A stretch of DNA of 64,000 bases from assembly GCA_016720585.1 (NCBI GenBank), contig JADKKH010000009.1, forward strand, positions 1 through 64,000, read 5' to 3'. The position numbers were made by a program, and so were the translations under genes. Positions 55,692 through 64,000 of this stretch are shown piece after piece. Under the pieces are notes generated by a model. It saw only the letters and a list, made by a program, of their open reading frames with translations. It searched no databases and was not told where the DNA came from. Each line of letters begins with the position of its first letter. Position 1 is the stretch's first letter. Source of the DNA: Chitinophagaceae bacterium. Lineage in GTDB: Bacteria > Bacteroidota > Bacteroidia > Chitinophagales > Chitinophagaceae.

Positions 55692-56261
55692 TTAATTCTG
55701 TACTACACTAAATGCCCGGGGCAATTGTGCTATTGTGAATGCACCGTTAATTTCAATATAAGATGATAATGAAATCATTTTGTCAGTGTACCGATCATCC
55801 ATTAAAACATAAGCAAACATAAAAGTTGTACCAATAAGTTCTTCGGGGATCTTCGCATCAACACTGCCAGCATCTTTATAAGAAATAAGATTGTACGTTT
55901 GAATAGGTGCCCCGGTAGCAACATCTGTTGTTGTAAGTGTTGCAACATCCGGTGTCAAAATTGAAATGTCCGGTGAAATAAGTACATAGAAGAAAGTATA
56001 TTCTCCTGTACCCATGACCGAGCCTGCATCGCCCAGTGGCATATCATAGGGCTCATTAATAAAGGGGTAAAACTTCGAATCTTCAAGCTGGAAAAAAGGA
56101 GACGTTTGATGTGCAACTTTTGGTGAAGACGCAACCTTTGCTTTTGAAGAATTATCAGGTACTTGTTGTTCATTGGGAGCCAGGTTTGTTGCCGATTTAG
56201 AACAAGATGAAACGGTGAATGCAAATAGGGCAATAATGCCCAGGTGGAAGAGCTTTTTCAT
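55692..56261 (-). CDS. Lipoprotein of unknown function
   Basis: A 189-residue lipoprotein (signal MKKLFHLGIIALFAFTVSSC, Cys at residue 20) with a disordered S/A/K-rich linker (about 21-50) and a domain of alternating strands (FFYVLISPDISILTPDVATL; APIQTYNLISYKDAGSVDAK). Not recognised. It is convergent with xerD and shares its terminator. The complete frame and lipobox make it a real gene. Confidence 0.65.
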   Translation of the reverse strand: MKKLFHLGIIALFAFTVSSCSKSATNLAPNEQQVPDNSSKAKVASSPKVAHQTSPFFQLEDSKFYPFINEPYDMPLGDAGSVMGTGEYTFFYVLISPDISILTPDVATLTTTDVATGAPIQTYNLISYKDAGSVDAKIPEELIGTTFMFAYVLMDDRYTDKMISLSSYIEINGAFTIAQLPRAFSVVQN

Positions 56262-56615
56262 AAGATAATTTTTTAAATGAATAGAGAATTTACAACAGCA
56301 AAGATATTATGTACTGTGACTTATAAAAGAGTAAATAGTCTATATAAACAGGCTATTTTGAAAGTAGTTTTACGACGCATATATTTATACTCTTATTCGG
56401 AGTTTAGTACTAACTCTTAGAGCAACAATAGTGTTGCATAAAGATATTTTTTGTAATTTTTTTTCAAATTTAATTATGGATCATCACAAAAAATAAATGC
56501 CTGCTCTATTAAGTCGTACTCAAATTTTTATATAAGGAACCCCGTTATCACTGAACGCCTGTTTAATGATTTGTTGTTAAATTTATATTCCCGGCATTGA
56601 TTCGATTTTTTTCAT
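56262..56615. other. AT-rich spacer
   Basis: Strongly AT-rich, no gene. Near 56588 the text ATTCCCGGCATTGATTCGAT resembles the 3' end of the vWA gene at 58046 (ATTCCCGGGCATTGATTCAA), so it may be a relic of a duplicated segment. Confidence 0.4.
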
Positions 56616-56726
56616 TTTAAAACGTATCATCTATGGGATAAGGCTTCCGTTGAGATGTATAAGACCCTGGACCGGGAGTTTTTTAGAAAGACCCCGGAAC
56701 AGTTTCACACGGGGTTTAAAGGATGA
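56616..56726 (+). pseudogene. Relic of a tyrosine recombinase C-terminus
   Basis: The plus-strand reading ASVEMYKTLDREFFRKTPEQ ending FHTGFKG matches the last residues of the nearby XerD (STEIYTHLDREFLRKTLEKH ending HPSYK). 15 identical bases span CTGGACCGGGAGTTT. Only the last ~30 codons remain; the rest of the domain is absent and sequence upstream is AT-rich. It is best read as the decayed end of a duplicated xerD or a related recombinase. Confidence 0.5.
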
Positions 56727-56727
56727 C

Positions 56728-57915
56728 CTATTGAATGATTATTTTTTCAGAAAATTTCTTTCCAGATTTTTTATTGGTGAGCACCAAAAAATAAGATCCG
56801 GCTGCACCATAAGGAATATCCATATTGAGGGTTCCAGCTTTCGCATCTTTCCGGATTTCAGTTTGATAAACCGTTTGACCTTCCTGGTTTAATAACTGAA
56901 TGCTATAATAGCCTTCTTCAAGTTGTTTCCATTCTATATTCAGTGATGAGCCTGCTAAAACAGGATTGGGAAATACTTTAAAGTAAGCAGCCGTATTATC
57001 ATTTGTAATTAATGGCATTAAGGGGATTCCCTTTGGTTCCTTTTTTACAGGCGCTACCCGGCAGATCACTAATTCACCAACCAGAAATCTTTCCGACGAT
57101 TTCAATTGAATCACGACTGGGTCTGCGAAACTATTTCTATCAACAGGCCATTCCTTGGTCACATATCCAACAGATGATGCCACAAGAATAACTGGGCTGT
57201 TGCCTTTTTTTATACTGAATCCGCCATCAGTATGGGTTGTAACACCGGTTTTTGTATCCTTGATCATAATAAAAGCGCCTGGTACCGGGTACCCATTTTC
57301 ATCAATCACTTTTCCGTTGATTGAACTCGAATCCTCTTTAATCACGGAATAAGGCATGGACACTTTTCCCATTATTTCCAGTGAACAAACGGGTTCTTTA
57401 ACGGGTATCAAAACCGTGTCTGTTGTTATCATCACGTCTCCCTTAATTGATTCAACAGGTGGGGTTATTTTTTTTACAATTGTATCCCCCATGAAGGGTT
57501 TAAAATTCTCAGGCCGGGATACCATGCCCATCGTTTTATAATCATTATAATCCGGTCTCCGGGTTGTATCCGTACTAACCGTCTCCGCTTTTACTTTTCC
57601 TTTTATGGTTTGTGCGGATAATTTAATGGACAGCAAAAAAGCCGGCAAGGCAAACTGGAAAAAATATTTTACCCAGGGAATCCGCTTTTTTGGAATTTGT
57701 ATATCGCGGTCAAGCTGGTCGGTCATAAACCGGCCACAAACAGAACCGGTCGTTGGCTTTTTAAAAAACTGGGCAATGTCCCGGTCACTCATGTTGCTGA
57801 AGTCCACCACCTGCTTCTGGCAGGAGCCACAGAATTTACCTTTCTCGACCGGAGTCATGCCATCCCAGTTCTCATGACAGGGAGTGGGAATAGTCAGTTG
57901 AAGTTTTTTTGACAT
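56728..57915 (-). CDS. CarboxypepD_reg-like protein with T9SS sorting domain and N-terminal Cys motif
   Basis: A 395-residue protein. The N-terminus TIPTPCHENWDGMTPVEKGK with FCGSCQKQVVDFSNMSDRDI is a conserved cysteine-bearing cytoplasmic motif of Bacteroidota (C-H-E-N-W, C-x-x-C), followed by one TM helix (about 82-102). A carboxypeptidase-regulatory-like beta domain (about 200-275; INGKVIDENGYPVPGAFIMI) and a C-terminal T9SS type A sorting domain (AYFKVFPNPVLAGSSLNIEW) come next. The mix of a cytosolic Cys motif, an internal TM and a secretion tail is odd but recurrent in this phylum. Function unknown. Confidence 0.75.
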   Translation of the reverse strand: MSKKLQLTIPTPCHENWDGMTPVEKGKFCGSCQKQVVDFSNMSDRDIAQFFKKPTTGSVCGRFMTDQLDRDIQIPKKRIPWVKYFFQFALPAFLLSIKLSAQTIKGKVKAETVSTDTTRRPDYNDYKTMGMVSRPENFKPFMGDTIVKKITPPVESIKGDVMITTDTVLIPVKEPVCSLEIMGKVSMPYSVIKEDSSSINGKVIDENGYPVPGAFIMIKDTKTGVTTHTDGGFSIKKGNSPVILVASSVGYVTKEWPVDRNSFADPVVIQLKSSERFLVGELVICRVAPVKKEPKGIPLMPLITNDNTAAYFKVFPNPVLAGSSLNIEWKQLEEGYYSIQLLNQEGQTVYQTEIRKDAKAGTLNMDIPYGAAGSYFLVLTNKKSGKKFSEKIIIQ

Positions 57916-57976
57916 AAATCTGTTTTGTTGTTGATTTATTTATTGATCAGCACCCCGTGCTCTATATTTTAAAAAA

Positions 57977-57998
57977 GGGGCCGGTAGAAACCAGCCCC
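57977..57998 (-). terminator. Intrinsic terminator for the vWA gene
   Basis: A GGGGC-GGT/ACC-GCCCC stem with one mismatch and a 4-nt loop. Read leftward a T run follows; the vWA gene ends at 58034. Confidence 0.7.
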
Positions 57999-58033
57999 GT
58001 ATCACTAACCGGCTGTTAGAATGATTAGTTACT

Positions 58034-59977
58034 TTATTTATTTTTATTCCCGGGCATTGATTCAACTTTTACCTCATCTGTAATAACATCATCTTTGGGT
58101 TCAGGCTTACTTTTTGCCAGCAATTGTGCACTCTCAACTAAACGCACAAACTCGGAACGGTATCCTTCTTCATCGTGACCTTTTGCTTTGCGGGCCAGGT
58201 TTAATACATCACTATAAGATGCATTAGATTTAAATTCTGAATTACGAAGTAACATGCCAAATTGTGCCACTGAAGCAGCAAAGCGAAAATTGTCTGATGT
58301 CCGTGCAATGGCGATTTGTTTATCCAATACCGGATGCTCTATTAATTTACTCACATCACCATCGGGAGCTTTGTAGCGGAATTTAACCGTCAATATCTCA
58401 TCAGCATGTGAAGATTTACTGAGCGGTTTAACTTCCTTCTGGTATTTCAACGGATCTACATCATTCAGAAAGCTGCTGTTGACTCCGACGGGTATTACTT
58501 CATATAAAGCCGTTACCGTGTGCCCGCTGCCCAGTTCACCGGCATCTTTTTTATCATTATTAAAATCTTCTTTGGCGAGCATCCGGTTTTCATAACCAAT
58601 CAGCCTGTAGCCCTGCACTTTAGCGGGATTAAACTCCACCTGAAGTTTTACGTCTTTGGCAATGGTGAAAAGCGTTCCACCAAATTCATTCACCAATACT
58701 TTCTTGGCTTCCGTAATGCCATCAATATAAGCATGGTTACCATTTCCTTTATCGGCCAGCTTCTGCATTTTAGCATCCTGGTAATTTCCCATCCCATAAC
58801 CCAATACCGTCAGGAACACACCGCTTTTTCTTTCGGCTTCAATCATTCTTTCCATAGCATCATCGCTGCTTTCGCCAACATTGAAATCGCCATCCGTACA
58901 AAGAATGACCCGGTTGTTACCATTTTTAATAAAATATTCTTTGGCCGTTTTATAAGCCAGTTTGATACCGGCACCACCGGCTGTAGAACCACCGGCCTCC
59001 AAATTGTCAATCGCTTCTTTAATCTTTGTTTTATTGGCGCCGCTGGTTGGTGGCAATACCAACCCGGCAGCACCGGCATACACGACCATGGCTACTTTAT
59101 CCTGTTCTCTCAATTGGTCTACCAGTAATTTCATGGAGGCTTTAACCAGTCCCAGCCGGTTAGCACCCTGCATAGAACCCGATACATCAATTAAAAAAAC
59201 AAGATTCGAAGCCGGCAAATTTTCTGTCGGGATCTTCTTTCCCTGCAAACCGATCAATACTAATTTGTGGTCTTTATTCCAGGGAGCATCAGAAATTTCT
59301 GTGTTAATAGAGAACGGTTCGTTGTTGGCGGGCTGGGGATATTCATAATGGAAATAGTTAACCATTTCTTCTATTCGGACCGCCCCGGCAGGAGGTAATT
59401 GTCCCTGGTTCAGAAAACGACGGACATTACTGTAAGAGGCTGCATCCACATCTATGGAGAAAGTGGAGAGCGGGTTGTCCGTAACTTTCAGGAATTTATT
59501 TTCATTAATATTATCATATCCTTCCCGGTTATAATCTTCTACTTCAGTACCGGGACTGTAAAAACCAATTGACGGAGCTGCTTTCATATCGCCGCTGGCT
59601 ATTCCCCGGTTATTAGCTCCCATGGTTTTTATCTTTCTGCCATCATATTCCTTTGTTATCATTACTTCTCTCAGAGCCGTGCTGGCTTTTTTCAATAACA
59701 CGTTAATCACAGAACGGCCGCTGATATTTTCCTGTACAGCTATATAACCCACAGCTGAGAATACCAGGGTACCGGATGATTTCGGGACGGTGATACGGTA
59801 AAGACCTTTGGCATCGGACAGGACACCCTGGGTGCCGCCTTTCACAGATATACTGACCGACGGTACCGGTGTTCCTGTATCGTCTGTTATTATACCCGTT
59901 ATGGTATGTGATTTAATAGGCCGGAAGGCCAGCATCAGGAGCACCAGGGGCGCAATAAGGATAAGAAAACGTTTCAT
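58034..59977 (-). CDS. vWA domain protein with CarboxypepD_reg-like N-terminus (YfbK type)
   Basis: A 647-residue exported protein with a signal anchor (residues 1-20). A CarboxypepD_reg-like domain (about 25-95; ITGIITDDTGTPVPSVSISV) precedes a von Willebrand factor domain preamble (DNPLSTFSIDVDAASYSNVR) and a vWA domain with the MIDAS LVFLIDVSGSMQGANRLGLV at about residue 263. A DUF3520-type C-terminal region (DEILTVKFRYKAPDGDVSKL) follows. Such proteins are placed at the cell surface and often pair with ECF sigma/anti-sigma genes, as here: the ECF sigma gene starts 81 bp away on the other strand. Ends ESMPGNKNK. Role unclear. Confidence 0.87.
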   Translation of the reverse strand: MKRFLILIAPLVLLMLAFRPIKSHTITGIITDDTGTPVPSVSISVKGGTQGVLSDAKGLYRITVPKSSGTLVFSAVGYIAVQENISGRSVINVLLKKASTALREVMITKEYDGRKIKTMGANNRGIASGDMKAAPSIGFYSPGTEVEDYNREGYDNINENKFLKVTDNPLSTFSIDVDAASYSNVRRFLNQGQLPPAGAVRIEEMVNYFHYEYPQPANNEPFSINTEISDAPWNKDHKLVLIGLQGKKIPTENLPASNLVFLIDVSGSMQGANRLGLVKASMKLLVDQLREQDKVAMVVYAGAAGLVLPPTSGANKTKIKEAIDNLEAGGSTAGGAGIKLAYKTAKEYFIKNGNNRVILCTDGDFNVGESSDDAMERMIEAERKSGVFLTVLGYGMGNYQDAKMQKLADKGNGNHAYIDGITEAKKVLVNEFGGTLFTIAKDVKLQVEFNPAKVQGYRLIGYENRMLAKEDFNNDKKDAGELGSGHTVTALYEVIPVGVNSSFLNDVDPLKYQKEVKPLSKSSHADEILTVKFRYKAPDGDVSKLIEHPVLDKQIAIARTSDNFRFAASVAQFGMLLRNSEFKSNASYSDVLNLARKAKGHDEEGYRSEFVRLVESAQLLAKSKPEPKDDVITDEVKVESMPGNKNK

Positions 59978-60058
59978 AAAATGTGTTTAGATACCCTGAT
60001 GCGGGTATTTTAGCAATTGCATAAGAAGACATGAAATTTTATTCATTAATTTTAAGCG

Positions 60059-60637
60059 TTGGCATTTATTAAGAACATATCTCACTCATCACTAACCGAT
60101 AAGGAACTGGTGGTTCTGTACAAAGAATCGGGTGATATGGCCGTACTCGGCGAACTTTATCAGCGTTATATGGAACTGGTTTATGGCGTATGCCTCAAGT
60201 ATTATAAAGATCCGGAAACGTCCAAGGACAGTGTCATGCAGATATTTGAGGAATTGGTATCAAAATTGAAAAAGCATGATGTGGACAATTTTAAAGGGTG
60301 GTTGCACCAGCTGGCAAAAAACCATTGCCTGATGCAATTACGGACCCCCCGGAATATGAAAACCGTTGAGTTTAAATCAGAACTTGTGCAATCGGAGGAA
60401 GAAGTGCATCTGAATGGTGTGCTGGAAAAAGAGGAGAATTTCAAGAAGATGGAATACTGTCTCGGTACCCTGGCAGCAGAACAAAGAGAAACCATTAAAC
60501 TCTTTTACCTGGAAGGGAAATGCTATAATGAGATAGTGGAGATTACAGGTCAGGAATGGAACCAGGTGAGAAGCCTGATACAGAATGGCCGGAGAAATTT
60601 GAAGAATTGTATGGAGGAGGAAATGAGTCGGGAGTAA
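60059..60637 (+). CDS. ECF-type RNA polymerase sigma factor
   Basis: A 192-residue sigma-70 family protein of the ECF class. Region 2 (ELYQRYMELVYGVCLKYYKD, then SKDSVMQIFEELVSKLKKHD) and region 4 (LGTLAAEQRETIKLFYLEGK with CYNEIVEITGQEWNQVRSLI) are in order; there is no region 1 or 3, as normal. It presumably directs a surface-response regulon. The start appears to be TTG at 60059; no good ATG exists upstream. Its last codons (MSRE) are formed by the start of a repeat array (60623). It is followed by a membrane protein that may be its anti-sigma factor. Confidence 0.85.
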   Translation: MAFIKNISHSSLTDKELVVLYKESGDMAVLGELYQRYMELVYGVCLKYYKDPETSKDSVMQIFEELVSKLKKHDVDNFKGWLHQLAKNHCLMQLRTPRNMKTVEFKSELVQSEEEVHLNGVLEKEENFKKMEYCLGTLAAEQRETIKLFYLEGKCYNEIVEITGQEWNQVRSLIQNGRRNLKNCMEEEMSRE

Positions 60638-60705
60638 TGAGTCGGGAGTCGGGAGTAATGAGTCAGGAGTCGGGAGTCGGGAGTCAGGAGTTTCGAGCCG
60701 GGAGA
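60623..60705 (+). repeat. GAGTCGGGAGT word array
   Basis: About eight imperfect units of ATGAGTCGGGAG / GAGTCAGGAGT. The first unit supplies the final codons and stop of the sigma factor gene, so its C-terminal end is defined by repeat DNA. Confidence 0.7.
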
Positions 60706-60736
60706 TTGAAATAAATAATGAACTTTATAATGCCAA

Positions 60737-62179
60737 ATGGCAACAGATAATAACATAAAACATTTTACCGCCGCTGATATTGAAAAATATCACCAGGGCC
60801 TGCTATCTCCTGCAGCGATGCATGAAATGGAAAAAGCAGCACTGGACGATTCCTTCCTGGCAGATGCCCTGGAAGGATATGCTGTTGCCGGTGTAAAAGC
60901 CCGTGAGGATATTGCAGAGCTCCAAAAAAAATTAGCCGAAAAAATTGATGGCTCCAAAGTTATCCGGATGAATGCAGCACCCCGGAATTCATTCCGTATG
61001 TTGCGTGCAGCGGTCTTACTGGCATTTGTCGCCGGAGCCGGATTGCTTATTTACCAGTTTGGATTCAATAAAAAATCCGGTGAAGTGGCCCAGGCAAAAA
61101 CCACAAAAAAAGAAACAGATACATTAAACGATTCTTCAAAAACTTCCGCAACTAAAATCACTACCCCGGTTTCGGAAAACAAACCCGCAGAAACAAAATC
61201 ATCACAAACAAAAAATGGTTTTACATCAACAACTCCGGATAATGGATCAAAACCCGGTGGCGCTATAAAAAATGGTTTATCTGGTGAAACATCCGGGGTT
61301 GAAACAATGGATGATGTAGTCGTAAATAAACCTGCAGCACCGCAAACAGCAGTTCCGGATCCACAGAAAGGCGTTGAAGAAAAAATTGGTTTATATAAAG
61401 AAACTGACAAGACCGCAGATAAAAAAGAACTTGCCCGGGAAGATGCTGCCCGTAATGCTAAATTGAAAAATAACCGGCAGGAAATGAGTAAAAATGAGGT
61501 AAAAGATTCTGAAACAGAACAAAAAAGCAGATCCGTTAATGCCGGCCGGAAAACAGACGAACCATATTACCGTGACCAGGCAACTAATACTTTCCGTGGC
61601 CAGGTTACCGATGCATCAAATACAGGCGTACCATTTGCCAGCGTAATTTCAGTACAGGACAAGAGAGCAACTTATACCGATGCCAACGGGAATTTTATAT
61701 TATCAGCCCCGGATACAACCCTCCAGGTTCAGGTCCGGTCAGTCGGGTATGAAAATAATACTGCGCAGCTAAGAAATGATGTGACAAACAATCGGGTGAT
61801 CTTGCAGAATGACCAAAATAATTTATCAGAAGTTGTGGTCATCAATCAAAAAAACAATACCGGAGGCCCATCCCCGAAAAATAAAATAAAAGCAGAAGAA
61901 CCGGAACCTGCTGATGGCTGGGATATCTATGCTGTTTACCTTACTAATAACCTGAAAGTCCCCGAAGATTTTAAATCAAAACAAACCAATACTGCTTTCG
62001 TTGAATTATCGTTTGAAGTAAATAAAAATGGCAATCCGGCCAATATTAAAATTGAAAAATCGCTCTGCACATCCTGTGATAAAGAAGCGATCCGGCTGGT
62101 AAAAGAAGGCCCTAAATGGAACCGTAAAGCCAAAAAAACCCGCACTACCATCACCATTTCCTTCGCCAATTCCTTTTGA
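60737..62179 (+). CDS. TonB-like membrane protein, anti-sigma candidate, with CarboxypepD_reg domain
   Basis: A 480-residue protein: cytosolic N-terminus (1-85; FTAADIEKYHQGLLSPAAMH, helical, like an anti-sigma domain), one TM helix (about 92-112; AAVLLAFVAGAGLLIYQFGF) and a long low-complexity periplasmic spacer rich in K, T, E, S (about 115-285). A CarboxypepD_reg-like domain follows (about 290-370; FRGQVTDASNTGVPFASVIS), then a TonB C-terminal-like domain (about 395-480; NTAFVELSFEVNKNGNPANI; KWNRKAKKTRTTITISF). It lies 100 bp after the ECF sigma gene, which supports an anti-sigma role; the TonB-like end suggests a link to outer-membrane transduction. Confidence 0.65.
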   Translation: MATDNNIKHFTAADIEKYHQGLLSPAAMHEMEKAALDDSFLADALEGYAVAGVKAREDIAELQKKLAEKIDGSKVIRMNAAPRNSFRMLRAAVLLAFVAGAGLLIYQFGFNKKSGEVAQAKTTKKETDTLNDSSKTSATKITTPVSENKPAETKSSQTKNGFTSTTPDNGSKPGGAIKNGLSGETSGVETMDDVVVNKPAAPQTAVPDPQKGVEEKIGLYKETDKTADKKELAREDAARNAKLKNNRQEMSKNEVKDSETEQKSRSVNAGRKTDEPYYRDQATNTFRGQVTDASNTGVPFASVISVQDKRATYTDANGNFILSAPDTTLQVQVRSVGYENNTAQLRNDVTNNRVILQNDQNNLSEVVVINQKNNTGGPSPKNKIKAEEPEPADGWDIYAVYLTNNLKVPEDFKSKQTNTAFVELSFEVNKNGNPANIKIEKSLCTSCDKEAIRLVKEGPKWNRKAKKTRTTITISFANSF

Positions 62180-62250
62180 CCAGAAACTCCGGAGAGCAGC
62201 TGTATTTTCTCTGGCAAAGGTTTACCTTCGCGTTTCAAAAATTAACAAGT

Positions 62251-63084
62251 ATGAAAAAACTATTTATTACACTCTTTGCGGTATCTACTTTATTTATGGC
62301 GGATGCACAGCTGAAAACACCAGCTCCCAGTCCTACCCAAACGATCAAACAGGATTTTGCTCTTTCGTCCATTGAGCTGTCTTATTCCCGCCCGGGAATG
62401 AAAGGAAGAAAAATTTTCGGTGACCTGGTTCCATTTGAAAAAGTATGGCGTACCGGTGCCAACAATGCTACTACCCTGACATTCGGTGAAGATGTACTGA
62501 TCGGCGATAAAAAAATCCCTGCTGGCAAATATGGCCTGTTGAGTATTCCCGAAAAAAATAAATGGACTCTGATCATTACCAAACAACTGGATGTAACCAG
62601 TCCTGCTGCTTATAAACAGGACCAGGATATGGTGCGGGTTATGGTTGAGACCATGAAGCTAAAAGATGACATGGAAAATTTTACAATGCAATTTGCCAAT
62701 GTAAAACCTGGTTCCTGCGAATTACACATCATGTGGGAAAATACAGTCGTATCACTCCCCATTTCGGTTGATGTGGATACAAAAGTCATGGCCCAGATTA
62801 ACCAGCAGATGAATAAGGACAACCGTCCTTACTACAATGCCGCTATGTACTATTTGGATAACGGCAAAGACCTGAACCAGGCCCTGGCATGGTTTGACAA
62901 AGCAGTGGAAGGAAATCCAACGGCATTCTGGATACACCACCAACGGGCCAATTGCCTGGCAAAACTGGGTAAAAAAGAAGATGCCAAAGCAGCGGCTGAA
63001 AAATCAAAAGAACTGGCCATCACGGCAAAGAATGATGACTATGTAAAGTTGAATGATAAGTTGCTGGCTGAGTTGAATAAATAA
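62251..63084 (+). CDS. DUF2911 domain protein
   Basis: A 277-residue exported protein (signal KKLFITLFAVSTLFMADAQ). The DUF2911 pattern is clear: SIELSYSRPGMKGRKIFGDL, PFEKVWRTGANNATTLTFGE, IGDKKIPAGKYGLLSIPEKN and ELHIMWENTVVSLPISVDVD. A TPR-like helical repeat closes the protein (NQALAWFDKAVEGNPTAFWI). I start at ATG 62251, not 62176, as the signal peptide begins there. The family is widespread in Bacteroidota and has no known function; presumably periplasmic. Confidence 0.85.
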   Translation: MKKLFITLFAVSTLFMADAQLKTPAPSPTQTIKQDFALSSIELSYSRPGMKGRKIFGDLVPFEKVWRTGANNATTLTFGEDVLIGDKKIPAGKYGLLSIPEKNKWTLIITKQLDVTSPAAYKQDQDMVRVMVETMKLKDDMENFTMQFANVKPGSCELHIMWENTVVSLPISVDVDTKVMAQINQQMNKDNRPYYNAAMYYLDNGKDLNQALAWFDKAVEGNPTAFWIHHQRANCLAKLGKKEDAKAAAEKSKELAITAKNDDYVKLNDKLLAELNK

Positions 63085-63091
63085 AAAATAC

Positions 63092-63121
63092 ATCTGGCCC
63101 CCTAAATCCCCCAAGGGGGAC
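63092..63121. repeat. Dispersed CCCCCTAAATCCCCC palindromic word
   Basis: TGGCCCCCTAAATCCCCCAA and GGGGGA form a short inverted pair (TCCCCC/GGGGGA). The word is common in Bacteroidota intergenic DNA (from memory). No coding content. Confidence 0.55.
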
Positions 63122-63142
63122 ACTTTAGACTCCGATCATTTA

Positions 63143-63170
63143 AAATGGCTCCATTATTTTGGAGCTATTT
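63143..63170. terminator. Bidirectional terminator between DUF2911 and symporter genes
   Basis: An 11-bp stem AAATGGCTCCA/TGGAGCTATTT with one G-T pair, a 6-nt loop and a T run to the right. It overlaps the last codons of the minus-strand symporter gene. Confidence 0.7.
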
Positions 63171-64000
63171 TTTTATGCATCAGTGCCTGTAAAAACAAAC
63201 TAAAAAATAAAACTCCAAAAGCGCCGATCGGATTCAACCAGAGAAAACCCATTTTAATCATACCGGTTTTGGTAAGAATAAATATGGTCAGCACCAGCAA
63301 CTCGGCCCCTACCGCTGCCCAGAAAACGACATGCCCGCTTTTAATTTTCTTAAGAAAAAAAGCAACAAGGAACACACCCAGGATAACTCCATAAAAAAGT
63401 GAACCCAGCACATTCACTGCCTCAATTAAGCTATTTCCGATATTATATGTAAACATGGCCACTACGATGCAAAAAATCCCCCAGGCCAGGGTGTACCATT
63501 TCGACAACTGGTATTCATCTTCCCCGCTTTCTTTCTTTTTAGTGAACCGCCGGTGGAAATCGATCATAGTACAGGAAGCCAGGGAATTGATAGCAGCAGC
63601 AATACTTCCCCAGGAGGCCAGGAAAATGATAGCGATCAGCAAACCCACTAACCCCACTGGTAAATTATCCACCACAAAGCGAAGGAAAATATAATTGGTA
63701 TCATTCCCATCGCCGCCTACCTCTTTTGTATTGACCCAGGCTTTTACTTTTGCTCTTAACCCATCTGCATCCTGCTGCAATATTTTTAAGGTGGCCAGGT
63801 ATTTTTCTTCACCGGGTTTATCCTCAGCATCTGATGCATTTACAAAATTGACAACTGCCTGTTGTTTTTGTACGGTAATGGCATCATAGCGCTTTTGTAC
63901 CATCAAAAAAGAATCTTTATATAAAACGGAACGTTCCAGTTTTTTAACCTGTACCTCATTAAAAAAAATAGGGGCCTTATTGAATTGATAAAAAGTAAAT
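63154..64000 (-). CDS. Sodium:solute symporter, C-terminal part (cut by window end)
   Basis: The frame is open from 64000 without a stop (FTFYQFNKAPIFFNEVQVKK...), so the start is beyond the right edge. The visible ~280 residues hold four or five TM helices: VGLVGLLIAIIFLASWGSIA, YTLAWGIFCIVVAMFTYNI, VLGSLFYGVILGVFLVAFFL, VVFWAAVGAELLVLTIFILT, GVLFFSLFLQALM. The sequence LASWGSIAAAINSLASCTMI is the sodium-binding TM8 region of the SSS family, and Bacteroidota members often have the long charged loop seen before it (about residues 15-80 of the visible part). Substrate not deducible from this piece. Confidence 0.85.
   Translation of the reverse strand, partial: FTFYQFNKAPIFFNEVQVKKLERSVLYKDSFLMVQKRYDAITVQKQQAVVNFVNASDAEDKPGEEKYLATLKILQQDADGLRAKVKAWVNTKEVGGDGNDTNYIFLRFVVDNLPVGLVGLLIAIIFLASWGSIAAAINSLASCTMIDFHRRFTKKKESGEDEYQLSKWYTLAWGIFCIVVAMFTYNIGNSLIEAVNVLGSLFYGVILGVFLVAFFLKKIKSGHVVFWAAVGAELLVLTIFILTKTGMIKMGFLWLNPIGAFGVLFFSLFLQALMHKKIAPK

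Noticed and set aside
58520..59348. Plus-strand ORFs of 128-202 codons opposite the vWA gene
   Set aside because: They are antisense to a strongly recognisable vWA gene and have no independent domain.
60623..60705. CRISPR array
   Set aside because: Units of about 8-13 bp are contiguous with no spacers, and no cas genes are present.

Overview
The window looks like chromosomal DNA of a Bacteroidota bacterium, most likely Chitinophagaceae or a close relative. The signs are start-proximal elements of the TAnnTTTG type (for example 15695, 48482, 53974), T9SS type A C-terminal sorting domains (30150-32427, 56728-57915), CarboxypepD_reg/vWA surface proteins, DUF2911 and DUF6580 proteins, and many short secreted lipoproteins. 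This placement is inference from gene content; there is no rRNA or tRNA gene to anchor it.

Region 1-5.1 kb is AT-rich, decayed mobile DNA on the minus strand. It holds the N-terminus of a type IIG restriction-modification enzyme cut by the window edge, a broken PD-(D/E)XK-like nuclease, an excisionase-type HTH protein, a small hypothetical and a tyrosine integrase. Almost every one carries single-base frameshifts, usually in homopolymers. It is followed by two ~90 bp direct repeats with intrinsic terminators and a tRNA-3'-end-like sequence (5258-5508). Region 5.7-10.8 kb is an accessory array: SMI1/KNR4 protein, membrane protein, subclass B1-like metallo-beta-lactamase, GNAT, propeller lipoprotein and a HigBA toxin-antitoxin pair. 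The first genes are separated by related long palindromic spacers that resemble cassette recombination sites.

Region 11-64 kb is mostly ordinary chromosome. 11-20 kb: secreted caspase-like protease, a protein made of ten 17-residue repeats, class V aminotransferase, DEAD-box helicase, YedK/HMCES-type protein, START protein, tandem Usp. 20-29 kb: lipoprotein adaptor + FtsX-type permease + ABC ATPase operon, cation P-type ATPase, RlmL-type methyltransferase, dCMP deaminase, NmrA protein. 30-46 kb: large T9SS beta-propeller protein, MBOAT/SGNH acyltransferase pair, YXWGXW and SYLF proteins, an unusual signal peptide-PAAR-FecR-TM protein, S41 peptidase, aminopeptidase P. 46-56 kb: 2OG oxygenase, acyl-CoA carboxylase beta, RNase HI, ManA, YraN, YkgJ-type protein, XerD. 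56-63 kb: a surface-signalling cluster (CarboxypepD_reg/T9SS protein, vWA protein, ECF sigma, TonB-like anti-sigma candidate), then DUF2911 and a truncated sodium:solute symporter.

Four otherwise intact-looking chromosomal genes (helicase, T9SS propeller, PAAR-FecR, S41 peptidase) are also split by single-base shifts. Together with the indels at the left end this suggests residual long-read consensus error, with real decay added in the first 5 kb. Intergenic spaces carry several families of short palindromic or word-like repeats; one copy lies in frame inside the carboxylase gene and another supplies the last codons of the sigma factor.
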